Assembly: GCA_029561455.1 (NCBI GenBank)
Contig: JAKQIY010000062.1
Coordinates: 62,001 to 126,000 of the forward strand
Length of the DNA stretch: 64,000 nucleotides
Direction: 5' to 3'
Source: a bacterium
Lineage (GTDB): Bacteria > Zhuqueibacterota > Zhuqueibacteria > Residuimicrobiales > Krinioviventaceae
Shown here: piece after piece, positions 18,171 through 27,333 of the stretch
How positions within the stretch are numbered: position 1 is the first letter of the stretch
How the letters are laid out: each line of letters begins with the position of its first letter
The notes under the pieces: model-generated
The model's database searches: none
What the model saw: only the letters and a program-made list of their open reading frames with translations
What the model was told of the DNA's origin: nothing
Translations under genes and position numbers: made by a program

Positions 18171-18282
18171 AATCCCGGCGCGACCTGCGAACCCCTTAGG
18201 GGTGAAATGTTTCTAGCCAAACAACGCGCATATACCCAGCCACGTTAGAGGCGAAACAGTGAAACGGCCCTGCGGCCCGGCA
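18171..18282. repeat. 112-base dispersed repeat, copy 1
   Basis: It aligns with 29412-29524 over its whole length with roughly 85% identity by eye. Shared parts include GCGAACCCCTTAGGGGTGAA, AATGTTTCTAG, GGCGAAACAGTG and CTGCGGCCCGGCA. It contains small hairpins (CCCC-TTA-GGGG; GGCC..GGCC). It sits within five bases of the end of the GH5 gene. Function unknown; could be a palindromic mobile unit or part of a 3' end. Confidence 0.75.
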
Positions 18283-18286
18283 GCCC

Positions 18287-19801
18287 TTAACGCACCAAAA
18301 CCAGCTTACAGGTATCAATAACCGAATTGACCTGCAAGCGGCAAATATATTCACCGGTGGGGGCGTCCGAGGCATTCCAGGTTTGGGTATGGTTGCCCGC
18401 CGGTAATTCTTTATCTAATAGAGTCGCTACTTCCTTGCCCAACAGGTCATATATTTTCAGCGCAACACGCGCCCGGGCCGGCAGGGTAAAGGTAATGCTG
18501 GTTGCGGGATTGAACGGATTGGGGTAATTCCGCAATAAAAATGTTTTTGCCGGAACGGTATTTTGCTGCCGGCGATCTATGCCTGTCCCTTCTCTGGCCG
18601 CATCGATAATAGATTGAACAATTGCCGGGTATACCTGGGCGCCGGTGGCGCGGTTGAACAGGCCCAGTGAATTGTTTCCTGTAGCGCCATTATCCCAATA
18701 GTACGGCACCAGGCCATGTTGACAAATAGACCTGGTAATGTATTCAATGTAATACCGGCGGTATTCGGCATGTTCGGCATTCAATTCATCGCTGCCGAGC
18801 ATAGTGCGGGCCATTGCGCCATATTCGCCCAGAATGACGGCATAACCTTTATCCACAAATTTGGTTTTCATTTTATTGAACTGGCCGTCCGCCCAGGCTT
18901 CGTTGGCCCAGGTTTCCGTTTTGGATGGGTCGGTGGCGTTTTTACCCCATTGGGTTATATTGGTATTAAAGTTGATAGTAAAATTATAGGGATCATAATA
19001 ATGTACTTCAACCATCAACCGGTTGCTGATGACGTCCTGCGGGATGGTAAAAAAACTAATCGTATTGTTAATATTCGTATTAAAGCCCTGTACTACCAAA
19101 TGCCGGTAATAATTGCAACCGCCGGTCGAGCGCACAGTGTTGACAAAAACCTGGTTAAAGCTGTTTTGCACCGTGTAATACTCTTTCTTTGGCGTTCCAT
19201 AATCGCCATCTACCATAACTTCGTTTGTGCCGGCAAACAGCAGGTGGTCGTCATAATCCCGGAAATGAATGGCGATCTGCCGCCAGATGATTTCGAGGCG
19301 ATTATTGACATACTCTTGCTGGGCATAGGTAGGCTGCATCCAGCCGCCGTCCCAGTGGATGTTGATAATGGCGTACATATCATTCGTCAGAACATAGTTG
19401 ACCACATCTTCCACCCGGTTCAGCAATTCCTGGTCAATCGTAAAGGTCGCCATGTCCATATTATTGCTCCAGGCCACCGGTATACGCACCGAATTGAACC
19501 CGGCGGCTTTGACCGAGTCGATGAGCTTTTGCGAAACCAGGGGATTGCCCCACGCAGTTTCACCGCCGATCGCTTCCAGGGAATTGCCCAGATTCCAGCC
19601 GGGTATCATCTTTTTGGAGAACTCGACCGAGGTTAAATTGCGCATACCGGTTGTGTCGGGGGCAATACTGTCCGCCAAAGCTGCGGAGGATTTATGAAGC
19701 AAGGCATGGTGAAGGAGATGATTATTTGCTGCATCACTGTTAATGGTGGCTAAAAGTACAATCATTAAACTGAATATGGGAATAAAAAACATTTTTTTCA
19801 T
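18287..19801 (-). CDS. GH5 endo-beta-1,4-glucanase with C-terminal sorting tail
   Basis: 504 residues. A signal peptide is followed by a GH5 TIM barrel (about residues 55-405): the GWNLGNSLEA motif typical of bacterial GH5 cellulases, FNSVRIPVAW, INIHWDGGW, the acid/base pair N193-E194 in FAGTNEV, and the nucleophile E326 in VILGEYGAM. The last 80 residues (from RNYPNPFNP at about 425) form the FlgD-like sorting tail, so the enzyme is probably secreted and surface-attached. It cleaves internal beta-1,4 links of cellulose, or of xyloglucan or mannan in some subfamilies. The 3' end abuts a repeat block. It stands alone rather than in a tight operon. Family assignment is firm; exact substrate is not. 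Confidence 0.92.
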   Translation of the reverse strand: MKKMFFIPIFSLMIVLLATINSDAANNHLLHHALLHKSSAALADSIAPDTTGMRNLTSVEFSKKMIPGWNLGNSLEAIGGETAWGNPLVSQKLIDSVKAAGFNSVRIPVAWSNNMDMATFTIDQELLNRVEDVVNYVLTNDMYAIINIHWDGGWMQPTYAQQEYVNNRLEIIWRQIAIHFRDYDDHLLFAGTNEVMVDGDYGTPKKEYYTVQNSFNQVFVNTVRSTGGCNYYRHLVVQGFNTNINNTISFFTIPQDVISNRLMVEVHYYDPYNFTINFNTNITQWGKNATDPSKTETWANEAWADGQFNKMKTKFVDKGYAVILGEYGAMARTMLGSDELNAEHAEYRRYYIEYITRSICQHGLVPYYWDNGATGNNSLGLFNRATGAQVYPAIVQSIIDAAREGTGIDRRQQNTVPAKTFLLRNYPNPFNPATSITFTLPARARVALKIYDLLGKEVATLLDKELPAGNHTQTWNASDAPTGEYICRLQVNSVIDTCKLVLVR

Positions 19802-19904
19802 TGTGGTTTCCTGGTGAATTTTTATTATGAAGTGTTGTTACTCCAAGTTTGCATTTGTATAAAGAAAACAAGTTTTAAGGAAACATGCAAGGAATATTTG
19901 TAAA
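19802..19904. other. Short AT-rich upstream region of the GH5 gene
   Basis: This should hold the promoter and ribosome site of the GH5 gene (CAGGAAACCAC lies just before its ATG on the minus strand). Nothing further is recognised before the direct repeat begins. Confidence 0.4.
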
Positions 19905-20077
19905 AAAGTTGTCAGTTGTCAGCAATTAGCCGTTAGAAGTGAAACGTCAAACGTGAGACGTGAAACGACAAAAAACTACAAATGTCAAATTACGAATGGG
20001 GAGGTGACAGGCTAATAGTCCGGGAAAATTCAGATTATATTATAAATATTCGCGTGCATTAGCGTTTATTAGTGGTT
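19905..20077. repeat. 173-bp direct repeat, left copy
   Basis: The same 173 bases recur at 21484-21656 in the same orientation with about six substitutions and no gaps, offset exactly 1579 bases. Weaker similarity (ATGCAAG..ATATTTG) extends about 20 bases further left in both. The unit contains GTCAGTTGTCAGCAATTAGC and GAAACGTCAAACGTGAGACG. The pair brackets two AT-rich genes. A degenerate relative lies at 28267-28328. Confidence 0.9.
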
Positions 20078-20147
20078 GATTTTATCTTCACAGGGGTGAT
20101 CCTTGGAAAGTAAAATCTAATGTGCGGTTACCCCAGTATTACTAAAA

Positions 20148-20693
20148 TTATTTAGTCTTTTTCGATTTTAACTGAATTAAATTTTGTAATTTTTTATCAA
20201 GTAAAGTGAAATTTTTTATCTTTGATTCCTTTTGATATGTAACATTTAAAAATCCCCATTCCAGGTCATCAATAAGTACAGGATTGTTATTTAATTTAGC
20301 TATTAATTCAAGAGTCATATCCGGTTGACATAGATAGATGTCGCCTAATGTCCAGGTAGGTGTTTCGTCAGCAGAATTTGAAGTTTTAATTAGAATTTCA
20401 AGAAACTGTTTTAACAAATCTCTATCATTTTTTTCACAGATTAACTTGGCCATTTCCTGCAAGATTGGAAAATAATAGTTTTCTCCATATTCTTCCAATT
20501 TGTTTTTAGTTTTTAGGTAATTTTCAAAGTTCTCTTTGCCATTTATTTCTAAAAATCTATTATTCAATTCAGAATACGTATTTAAAATTTTTATTATTTC
20601 ATTTCTTCTTTCGTTTGCAAAACAACTTGTTCTTGAAATTAAAAAAAGTAAAGAGAAAAAAAATAATAAAATTATTAATTTTTTATTTTTCAT
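20148..20693 (-). CDS. Hypothetical exported protein in the repeat-bounded cassette
   Basis: 181 residues, not recognised. The N-terminus MKNKKLIILLFFFSLLFL is a strong signal peptide, probably cleaved near SCFANE. The mature part is charged and helical (Lys, Glu and Asn rich), with LIKTSNSADETPTWTLGDIYLCQPDMTL as a semi-conserved-looking core; helical repeats are possible. Base composition is far more AT-rich than the hydrolase genes on both sides, as is the other gene of this cassette, which suggests transfer. It sits between 173-bp direct repeats. Periplasmic location is inferred from the signal only. Confidence 0.55.
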   Translation of the reverse strand: MKNKKLIILLFFFSLLFLISRTSCFANERRNEIIKILNTYSELNNRFLEINGKENFENYLKTKNKLEEYGENYYFPILQEMAKLICEKNDRDLLKQFLEILIKTSNSADETPTWTLGDIYLCQPDMTLELIAKLNNNPVLIDDLEWGFLNVTYQKESKIKNFTLLDKKLQNLIQLKSKKTK

Positions 20694-20888
20694 TTGGAAA
20701 GCCCACCATTTTTTACTTCCAATAGTTTTAATTCACTTTTTAAACTATATTGATACACTCACTATCTGTTTTCTGTCTGTATAAAATTTCCCCTTATTAT
20801 ATGGCATGGTAATCATTGCCAGGGTGAGCAATAATTGGGTAAATAATAACTTAATTTTTACTTGTCTTATGTGTTATATGTCAAATTT

Positions 20889-21344
20889 CTACTCTAAATT
20901 AGAACGAGTTCCTAAAACCCTGCATAAACCTATAAAAGTAGGGATTGTTTTTTCATAATAAATCGCGGCGCTATCATAAATAGCATTGTTGAAAAATACT
21001 TCTGCTTTTATATAATTTTTATCCGATTCTACATTGTAAGTGGATTTTACTTCAGGTAACAATAAAGTCGCTGTTCTGAAATATTGCGCAGATAAAGCGA
21101 ATTTTTTTATTCTAAAATTGCATACCCCTAAATGATAGTAAACATCAATATCAACGAAATCATTTAACAAACAAATTTCTAATTGTTCAAGCGCTTTTGC
21201 ATAATTTTCTTGATATTCGTAAACCCAATATGCCCGGTTTTGTTTCCCAATAAGACAATATTTTGAACAGGATAGCAATAATAATAACAACATACCTACT
21301 GGTAGAATAACATGGTATTTATTTGTAATTACAAATTTTATCAT
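20889..21344 (-). CDS. Small TPR-like lipoprotein in the repeat-bounded cassette
   Basis: 151 residues. The hydrophobic leader MLLLLLLSC ends in a lipobox Cys, so a lipid anchor is likely. The mature part resembles two to three tetratricopeptide helices: NYAKALEQLEICL, YYHLGVCNFRIKKFALSAQYF, FNNAIYDSAAIYYEKTI. The last 15 residues (FIGLCRVLGTRSNLE) may be the remnant of a longer repeat protein, since the frame ends soon after the third helix. AT-rich like its neighbour at 20148-20693 and enclosed by the same direct repeats. A scaffolding role is generic to TPR proteins; no specific function can be given. Confidence 0.6.
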   Translation of the reverse strand: MIKFVITNKYHVILPVGMLLLLLLSCSKYCLIGKQNRAYWVYEYQENYAKALEQLEICLLNDFVDIDVYYHLGVCNFRIKKFALSAQYFRTATLLLPEVKSTYNVESDKNYIKAEVFFNNAIYDSAAIYYEKTIPTFIGLCRVLGTRSNLE

Positions 21345-21483
21345 TAATTTATTCAGCCTACCCCATTTAAAAAGTGTAATATATTATCCAAGAAAATCCC
21401 GCTGCACCCATGTAATTAAATCCTTATTGAGTGGCGGTAGAATTAAATAAAAATTGTATAAAAATGCAAGAGATATTTGCATA

Positions 21484-21656
21484 AAAGTTGTCAGTTGTCA
21501 GCAATTAGCCGTTAGAAGTGAAACGTCAAACGTGAGACGTGAAACGACAAAAAACTACAAATGTCAAATTACGAATGGGGAGGTGACAGGCTAATAGTCC
21601 GGGGAAATTCAGATTATATTGTAATTATTCGCGTGCATTGGCGTTTATTCGCGGTT
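21484..21656. repeat. 173-bp direct repeat, right copy
   Basis: Second copy of the unit at 19905-20077; about six substitutions, all but one in the last 60 bases. It is followed directly by the hairpin-repeat block. See the left copy for the shared words. Confidence 0.9.
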
Positions 21657-22242
21657 CATTCTATGCATCGGGCTCCATATCCTGGCGTGATCAGAGTAGG
21701 TCGGGCCTGTGGCCCGGCAGGACATGATGTCCTGTATTATTTTGCGCCCTGGGATGGGATTCCCAGGGCGAGCCACAATAGGGATTAAAGACAGTGATTT
21801 TTATACAGGTTTGTTTTATAATTTAATGGATAAATATCCTGTCTTACCACCCGCACCGGACGAATGTCCGGCGCGATCTGCCATAAATGCATCGCATAAA
21901 AGCGATACATTCCGGTTTGGGGAATTTGACGAAACGGAGCGCTATCCCTTTATGGATTGCTGTTTACTTTGGCGCTCGTCTCGATACGGGCCGGAAGATG
22001 AAGCAACGGCCCTACTCGACGACCGTTCATTATTTAAAAAAGACGATCCCCGAGTAGAGCCGCAAAGCGGCTCATATCGAGCTTGTAAGCGGAGTGCAAT
22101 CCCTTTATGGATTGCGGCGAGCGAGTAGAACGGGCCTGCGACTCGGCAGGACATGATGTCCTGCATTATTTTACGCCCTGGGATGGATTCCCAGGGCGAG
22201 CCAGGATGGTGGGTCAAGACCTACCCTGCCGGTGATTATGTA
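21657..22242. repeat. Intergenic hairpin-repeat block 3
   Basis: No credible gene. Two tandem copies of the GGACAT/CCCTGGG module (21702-21775 and 22131-22203) share CGGCAGGACATGATGTCCTG. Between them is a CTCGATAC module (about 21977-22026) with arms GGGCC/GGCCC, then a CGAGTAGAGCC..GGCTC unit (about 22050-22080). Open frames of up to 139 codons run through these repeats but consist of repeat words. Confidence 0.8.
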
Positions 22243-23544
22243 TCACTTGGTCATTTCAGGTGTAATAATACGGTAATTGCCGCTCAGGTGCATCAAACTG
22301 AACAGGTACAGCAAACCATCGTAATAAGGATCGAAATAGCTGTCTTCGTATGGTTCCAGTTTGGCGTTCCACACCGCATCGACAAACGCCCAGCTTTTCG
22401 CCTGTGTACCCATCAGCGAAGCGGCGGCCGAGGTCGATACCAGTCCCAGCGAATGGCGCAGTTTCTGAAAGCCGCCGGCCGGCAGCACCCAGTCCGGCAG
22501 TGTGCCGTCGAGATTGAACTGATCCTCAAAAGTATCGATGCCGCGGCAATACAAAAAGTTTTGGATGCGTCTACCGTAATCCTGCTGCCATTCTTTATCT
22601 TTAGCGAACCATGAATAATCCATGGCAATGTTCATGGGGACGCGCCACGAGTCATACCGGAAAGCGCCCCGCTTTGGCCCGTTATTTCTTGGGACTCCGC
22701 TGAACTCGGTGGCATCCGCATTCAGGCCGGTTTTGGAGGCGCAAGCTCTGTGCAGAAAAGCCCGGGCTGTATCCGCACACTCTTTGTAGAATTCTTCATG
22801 GCCGTCCTTGGCGTATTCGGCCCATATTTCCATAAAAGCGGGCAGATGGTAAGAGGGATCGGTCCAGTCATAGCCCCACTTTTCCGGTACAAAGGTGATC
22901 TGCTTGTGTTCAACATTCAGCACATTCTTGATTCCCCCGGTTCCGTCTTTGCTCCACATGGCATCCAGGATTCTGCGGGCTTGTCCGTAATAATCGATGC
23001 CGGTGTCGTTGCCCCAACGATTGGCGGCAAACAGCAGGGCGGTGACAAAATAGAGTTCCCCGTCCGAGGCGGAACCTTCGGCGTTGTGCTTGCCGGATTT
23101 CGGTTCCAGGCTCCAGGCAAAATAGGCTTCCCGCGGCCCGCTTTGGTGCTGCATATATTTTTTACTCCAGCGCCACAAGCGGTCGAACACGTCCTTTTTG
23201 TTCAGTTGTACGGCTACCATCAATCCGTAGGAAAGGCCCTCGGTACGCGCATCCTTGTTTTTAAGATCGCTGACATAGCCCATAGAGTCGCCAACTTCGA
23301 AGTAGACCCGATTCGGCCCCTCAAACAGATCGCTATAGGCTTTGGCCAGCTTGGCGTCGATGTCGGCCTGCTTGTACCCGGCTTCCAGGAACACATTGCG
23401 GTATTTGCCGGTTTCCCAGGCGCCTTTTTCCCAGGGTGTCATTTTACCGCGGGGATCGGTTATATCCTTTTCACAATCATCAGCGAACGATCCCGCCAAT
23501 GGCATAAAAATAATTAAAAGTGCGAGCAGATAACTTGTTTTCAT
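22243..23544 (-). CDS. GH8 glycoside hydrolase, probable reducing-end xylose-releasing exo-oligoxylanase
   Basis: 433 residues with a signal peptide (LLALLIIFMPLAGSFA). The mature protein follows the GH8 (alpha/alpha)6 pattern. RTEGLSYG carries the acid Glu (E102) and SASDGELYF (D161) is the conserved second acidic site; DSMGYVSDLKNKDARTEG and AYFAWSLEPKSGKHNAEG match the Rex8-type subgroup that releases xylose from the reducing end of xylo-oligosaccharides, rather than the cellulase or chitosanase groups. Length fits the family (about 390-430). No sorting tail is present, so it is likely periplasmic and would act after an extracellular xylanase or glucanase. It is co-directional with the GH5 gene but separated by the cassette and repeats. 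Confidence 0.88.
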   Translation of the reverse strand: MKTSYLLALLIIFMPLAGSFADDCEKDITDPRGKMTPWEKGAWETGKYRNVFLEAGYKQADIDAKLAKAYSDLFEGPNRVYFEVGDSMGYVSDLKNKDARTEGLSYGLMVAVQLNKKDVFDRLWRWSKKYMQHQSGPREAYFAWSLEPKSGKHNAEGSASDGELYFVTALLFAANRWGNDTGIDYYGQARRILDAMWSKDGTGGIKNVLNVEHKQITFVPEKWGYDWTDPSYHLPAFMEIWAEYAKDGHEEFYKECADTARAFLHRACASKTGLNADATEFSGVPRNNGPKRGAFRYDSWRVPMNIAMDYSWFAKDKEWQQDYGRRIQNFLYCRGIDTFEDQFNLDGTLPDWVLPAGGFQKLRHSLGLVSTSAAASLMGTQAKSWAFVDAVWNAKLEPYEDSYFDPYYDGLLYLFSLMHLSGNYRIITPEMTK

Positions 23545-23563
23545 AAGGACCCTTTACTTTTTC

Positions 23564-24301
23564 TTAATATGTTAACCTGGCTGGTTGAATCACAATGCCG
23601 AATTTCATGTAACTTTGTCCCCCCATGCCATGAGCCTGATGGTAAACATCATCATAAATTTTTGTGCCACGATAAAGATCAAAATAGAGCCCGGTTCGGT
23701 ATTGAGAAGAAAACTGGTACGGATAAAATGCCATACCAAACGTGGGGCCGTAGTCCAGGGCTTTAAAATCATAATCGGGTAAATTGCCATTTTCAGCAAT
23801 TGATTTGGCAATTGTAAATCCCGCAGAAAAGCCCGCTTTTATGATAAAACGTGGTTCCTCTTGGGCATTTTTTAAGAACTGGAAGTTGTATGTAACCGGC
23901 AGACGCAGTTGCTGAAAACTGAAATCCCGGTCTCCGGCTACTGCAAAAGAAGGCAACGCATACCCGACAGATTGATTGAAGTTTATATAATCGAGTCCCG
24001 TTTCAACCTGGTGGCCTTTAATATTGAGGGTGGAATGAATACCCGCGTTAAAGGTAGTTTTAGTTGCCCCGGTAATGGCATCGACTGCGGCAACATTGTC
24101 GAGTTCGAGCATATCTTTATTCTCCACCAGTCCGCCTTTAGCCGCCCCGACCAGCAGGCTGACGGTGTTTTGTGGAACTGCGCCACCTGCGTCATTAACC
24201 ACAGCTTTTTGCGTACCACAACTGAATAAAAACATAATGCCTGTTAAAACCAAAACCACCTTTAAAGAGTTCTTTTTTGTTACTGCAAGCAGCGTTTTCA
24301 T
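23564..24301 (-). CDS. Lipoprotein with beta-barrel-like mature region, unknown function
   Basis: 245 residues from the start at 24301, chosen because AAGGGG lies about eight bases upstream; further in-frame codons to 24388 have no such site. The leader LTGIMFLFSC is a lipobox. The mature part alternates short hydrophobic and polar strands (GHQVETGLDYINFNQ, RLPVTYNFQFL, RFIIKAGFSAGFTIA, YRTGLYFDLYRG) and ends KFGIVIQPARLTY, which resembles outer-membrane beta-barrel proteins of the PorT/OmpW kind. A lipobox on a barrel-like protein is unusual, so either the Cys is incidental or the protein is an anchored barrel. Gap to GH8 is 19 bases, so the two may be co-transcribed. Confidence 0.6.
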   Translation of the reverse strand: MKTLLAVTKKNSLKVVLVLTGIMFLFSCGTQKAVVNDAGGAVPQNTVSLLVGAAKGGLVENKDMLELDNVAAVDAITGATKTTFNAGIHSTLNIKGHQVETGLDYINFNQSVGYALPSFAVAGDRDFSFQQLRLPVTYNFQFLKNAQEEPRFIIKAGFSAGFTIAKSIAENGNLPDYDFKALDYGPTFGMAFYPYQFSSQYRTGLYFDLYRGTKIYDDVYHQAHGMGGQSYMKFGIVIQPARLTY

Positions 24302-24595
24302 TGGTATTACCCCTTCTTGTAAAGTAATAAGTTTTAATTGGCAATTAAAGTAAATTAATTTTGAATAAACATGCAAGGGATTTCTCACTTTGTCAATTTT
24401 CAGTTATTAATGGCTAGGTATCGTAAATGAAATGACAAAAGAACGGTATAACGTCGAGTAGTTGTTAATTATCTACCCTCTTTTATTTGTTTTTTATATT
24501 TAAATGTATTCCCAATCTCGTATATTAATCGTTTGATCGTTTCAGTAGATTTATCCTGAATTATCTGTATTCAAGTTTTGAAAGAACGAGTTGAC

Positions 24596-25255
24596 TTATA
24601 GGTTAGTTTGTAACAGCTCTTTCCTTGATGAAGCAAAGTATTTTGCTATTAATATTGCCGAGATAGGATAGGTTATACCAACTGTTGCGCTTAATACAAA
24701 AAATGCTTTATATAATAGCGCTCCAAATACTGTGGGAGCGACTATTCCATGTATGAATAAAGCAATTTTGGTTTTCCGTTCTATCCCTTTGCCCTTTATG
24801 CTGAAAGATATAAATAAAGTAGAAAATCCCATTAAAGTATATGCTAATCCGTTAACGGCATATAAAGGCTTGTTTGCTGCCATCTCAAATAACGAGACCA
24901 TAGCAAATGTATTATTTAAAAAAGATGGCGCAATAATAACTACTTGAATTACATATACAATTGAATTTAATGTTGTATAAATAACTGCAAGCGCCAGGGC
25001 GCAGAATGAAAAGATATTCACTTTAGAAATGCTATCATAATGAATTGCAATGGTCATCCCCAAGTATGAATATGCTAATAATAAGGAGGGAGCATACAGG
25101 GACAACGAATTAATAAATGGAGAGGTGATAACGCCCGTCATGCCGGCAATGGCCGCAATATCAAATGTTACATAAAAAATGAATGATAAAATTGCAGTTA
25201 TAAATCCCAATTTCTTTACAATAATCAATGAATTGACGTCATGTTCTGTAATCAT
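24596..25255 (-). CDS. Multi-pass membrane protein, unknown
   Basis: 219 residues with about six hydrophobic segments (around 13-33, 48-66, 80-105, 130-150, 160-180 and 185-208). No motif is recognised. GTGITSPFINSLSLYAPS-like loops lie between the first helices. The ATG is preceded by GGGAGGACAAT on the minus strand, a good ribosome site. Composition is AT-rich, like the two genes to its right, so this 24.6-26.9 kb stretch may be an accessory island of membrane proteins. It may be a small sensor or an integral protein of unknown role. Confidence 0.6.
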   Translation of the reverse strand: MITEHDVNSLIIVKKLGFITAILSFIFYVTFDIAAIAGMTGVITSPFINSLSLYAPSLLLAYSYLGMTIAIHYDSISKVNIFSFCALALAVIYTTLNSIVYVIQVVIIAPSFLNNTFAMVSLFEMAANKPLYAVNGLAYTLMGFSTLFISFSIKGKGIERKTKIALFIHGIVAPTVFGALLYKAFFVLSATVGITYPISAILIAKYFASSRKELLQTNL

Positions 25256-25419
25256 ATTGTCCTCCCGGCTTTTTAGATTTTATAAAAAGTCTGCCTGTTT
25301 TTTTAATGGTAATTAACGGTTTTGGTTTGAAATGCTAAAATAAAGCGGCTAAAGCTCTTTAAGCATCTCAAATTGAAAAATCGCAATAAAACGGATAGAA
25401 TGACTGCTTTAGTTAAAAC

Positions 25420-25977
25420 TTAAAATCTAACACCGATAAAAACCAGGGGCGGGAAATAGAATAATTTTTTCTTGCCGCTATTTTCATCCTTGAAACTTTG
25501 CGGTTTATTGCTGCCGTACAAGCCAAAACCAAATGGCCATTGTGCATTAATATAAAGCGGACATTTGCCTAGGGTAAAATCAAACCCATAGCCGGCTCTG
25601 AATTCATTCCAGACATCAAAGCTTTTATAGTGTTTGTTTTCATTCTTTTCATAAAAATTATCATATATAGGCCAGAGCTGATATTCAATATGGAACCTGG
25701 ACCATAAATACCTTCTGTAGCCGAATATTAATCCTCCTGCGTTAGATTGTCCGCAATCATACTTTTGGTTTAAATATCCGACTCCAAAGATCAATTCATC
25801 TTTTGGGGTCAGTATTCTTGAATATTGCAAAGCATAAACATCAACAATAGGGTATTCCGGACAGAAATCAATAGCGTTGTTAAAAGTTATTTCTTTGGTT
25901 TCAGGCTGATTGTCCTGTGCAAGCACTAGGGAAGTAAAAAACAGGATGCAGATAGCAATAATACCCGGTTGTTTCAT
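25420..25977 (-). CDS. Small exported beta-barrel-like protein
   Basis: 185 residues with a signal peptide (IIAICILFFTSLVLA, cleaved before QDNQ). The mature part has repeating aromatic-rich strands (ELIFGVGYLNQKY, LIFGYRRYLWSRFHIEYQLW, EFRAGYGFDFTLG) and ends PPLVFIGVRF, with the C-terminal Phe expected for outer-membrane barrels. Its size would allow an eight-stranded barrel. Three cysteines occur (about residues 39, 75 and 140). AAAGGAGGCT precedes the ATG on the minus strand. No homologous family is recognised from the sequence. Confidence 0.6.
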   Translation of the reverse strand: MKQPGIIAICILFFTSLVLAQDNQPETKEITFNNAIDFCPEYPIVDVYALQYSRILTPKDELIFGVGYLNQKYDCGQSNAGGLIFGYRRYLWSRFHIEYQLWPIYDNFYEKNENKHYKSFDVWNEFRAGYGFDFTLGKCPLYINAQWPFGFGLYGSNKPQSFKDENSGKKKLFYFPPLVFIGVRF

Positions 25978-26081
25978 TTGTAGCCTCCTTTAGATAATAA
26001 ATAATATAATATTAATTGTGTTTATTTATGACCTGTCTTTACATTTATTGAAATGAATGTAAAGTTTGGTCTTTTATCATG

Positions 26082-26918
26082 CTAATAAAGGCCGGTTGCC
26101 GTTTTGGGTTTGCTATGTAAAAGCATAAATATTACAGGAAGACAAAGGACGCATAAGGTAATCCATACAGGTAACATGGTCCAGGCATCTGCAAGATTGG
26201 CTTGCAGGGCAAAGGGAGTAAAAGCTATAAGGATGAAACAATAAAAACCACAGGTAATACTCATGATAGTCATAAAAACATAACCCCTGGCTTGTCTTTT
26301 TAACAACCAGATCGTAGCCAGGATGACTGGAGTAACAATGATTATTAAATCAAACGTTGCTATCATTGAAATTCCCTGCTGCTTTACCACGCCGGTGAAT
26401 ATATAGTAAACCGACATGCCAATCCACATCAGCGCAAGAATAAGCGTAAAAGCCAACATCAATACGGATATGAAAATTCTGCTTTTCTTACCCGGAATAT
26501 ATTTTTCAAAAGCAGAAAAATCTATTTTAGTTATACCGGATATAAATGAATAAAACGATAATCCAAGAATTGCAACATAGAGCAGAAAGTAGTTATTATA
26601 AACAACAGCCAGGGGATAATAAAGATAATCATAGGTTATCAGCGCCTGGATTCCGAGCCAAAAGATCATCCCTCTGTCGGTTCCGCGTTTTATAAAAATT
26701 AAAGCAATAATATACAGTGGTATAAAAATGAACAGATTAACAAAATCGTTACCAAGCCAGACTGCCTTCCCCCAGGCGCCATCTTTTATGTACGTTCCCG
26801 GAACCAATAACCCTATAATTGACTGTACAAGTATCAGCGGAACACATATCTTTGAAAGGATTAAAGCTGAATTCAAAGATGTTTTCCCAGGTTCAGAGGA
26901 TTTTGTATCTTTAAACAT
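26082..26918 (-). CDS. Multi-pass membrane protein, unknown
   Basis: 278 residues from ATG 26918, which is preceded by GAAAGGTGTTAAT; an ATG 18 bases upstream has no better site. About eight hydrophobic helices span the chain, starting near residue 15 (LSKICVPLILVQSIIGLLVP) and ending with CVLCLPVIFMLLHSK. No transporter or enzyme motif is seen; charged residues in the helices are few. AT-rich. It follows a long AT-rich intergenic stretch on its 5' side. Function unknown. Confidence 0.6.
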   Translation of the reverse strand: MFKDTKSSEPGKTSLNSALILSKICVPLILVQSIIGLLVPGTYIKDGAWGKAVWLGNDFVNLFIFIPLYIIALIFIKRGTDRGMIFWLGIQALITYDYLYYPLAVVYNNYFLLYVAILGLSFYSFISGITKIDFSAFEKYIPGKKSRIFISVLMLAFTLILALMWIGMSVYYIFTGVVKQQGISMIATFDLIIIVTPVILATIWLLKRQARGYVFMTIMSITCGFYCFILIAFTPFALQANLADAWTMLPVWITLCVLCLPVIFMLLHSKPKTATGLY

Positions 26919-27333
26919 ATTAACACCTTTCAGCATATTTTATAATTGTATAATGTTTTCACCCAAAAAATTTATATTTGATAATACCGGCACAACATTT
27001 TACAGTATACACAATACAAATTAATCCCGCCACCCTGATAATATTAGAAATTGATTAAAAATTAATGTAATTAATTTATATAAAATTGTTCAAGAAAAAA
27101 TTTACAAATTATTACTTTTCAATGACCAACTGTCAATTATCCGGTATGAAATGAAAGCGCGGAGGGGGAAATAAGTAGTTTTCTGCAAACAGTAAATAGT
27201 TATGCGTTTTAGAAACGACAGGTTTGGTTAATGGGCCGTCAGAGTTGGGAAAATTGGGGTTCCAGGCCGGGTAGCCTGGAACCGGATAGTCCGTAGTTGG
27301 ATGTTATTGTTGGATACTAACTGGTCGGTTATA
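26919..27333. other. AT-rich intergenic region with a 10-bp hairpin
   Basis: No gene is accepted here. A perfect hairpin GGTTCCAGGC-CGGGTA-GCCTGGAACC lies at 27258-27283, about 50 bases past the stop of the minus-strand DUF1349 gene; it may end that transcript or belong to the intergenic hairpin families. The rest is AT-rich and should hold the promoter of the membrane-protein gene at 26918. Confidence 0.5.

Larger units (their letters stand above)
17133..18286. repeat. Intergenic hairpin-repeat block 2
   Basis: About 1.15 kb without a credible gene. In order it holds a CTCGATAC module (17163-17218, identical over 56 bases to 29745-29800), a GTCGTCGAGTA module (17242-17304, similar to 29662-29724), a three-hairpin module (17446-17523), CCCTGGAC-CAGGAA-GTCCAGGG (about 17533-17554), another CTCGATAC-type unit (about 17600-17660), the MITE-like element (17684-17870), GGGCTTTAGCCC, TTGACTAAAGTCAA and CCACGTCAT-AA-ATGACGTGG (about 17893-17967), a GGACAT/CCCTGGG module (18053-18117), and a 112-base unit (18171-18282). 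Confidence 0.85.

Noticed and set aside
17133-18286. A CRISPR array
   Set aside because: The repeats differ in stem sequence, spacing and orientation, with no constant repeat and spacer length.
18716-19636. 306-codon plus-strand open frame
   Set aside because: It lies antisense to the firmly identified GH5 gene and its translation shows no domain; it is a shadow of the coding strand.
21709-22128. 139-codon plus-strand open frame
   Set aside because: Made of the hairpin-repeat words of block 3; repeats in open phase give long frames by chance.
22750-23517. 255-codon plus-strand open frame
   Set aside because: Antisense to the GH8 gene; composition mirrors that gene and no domain is seen.
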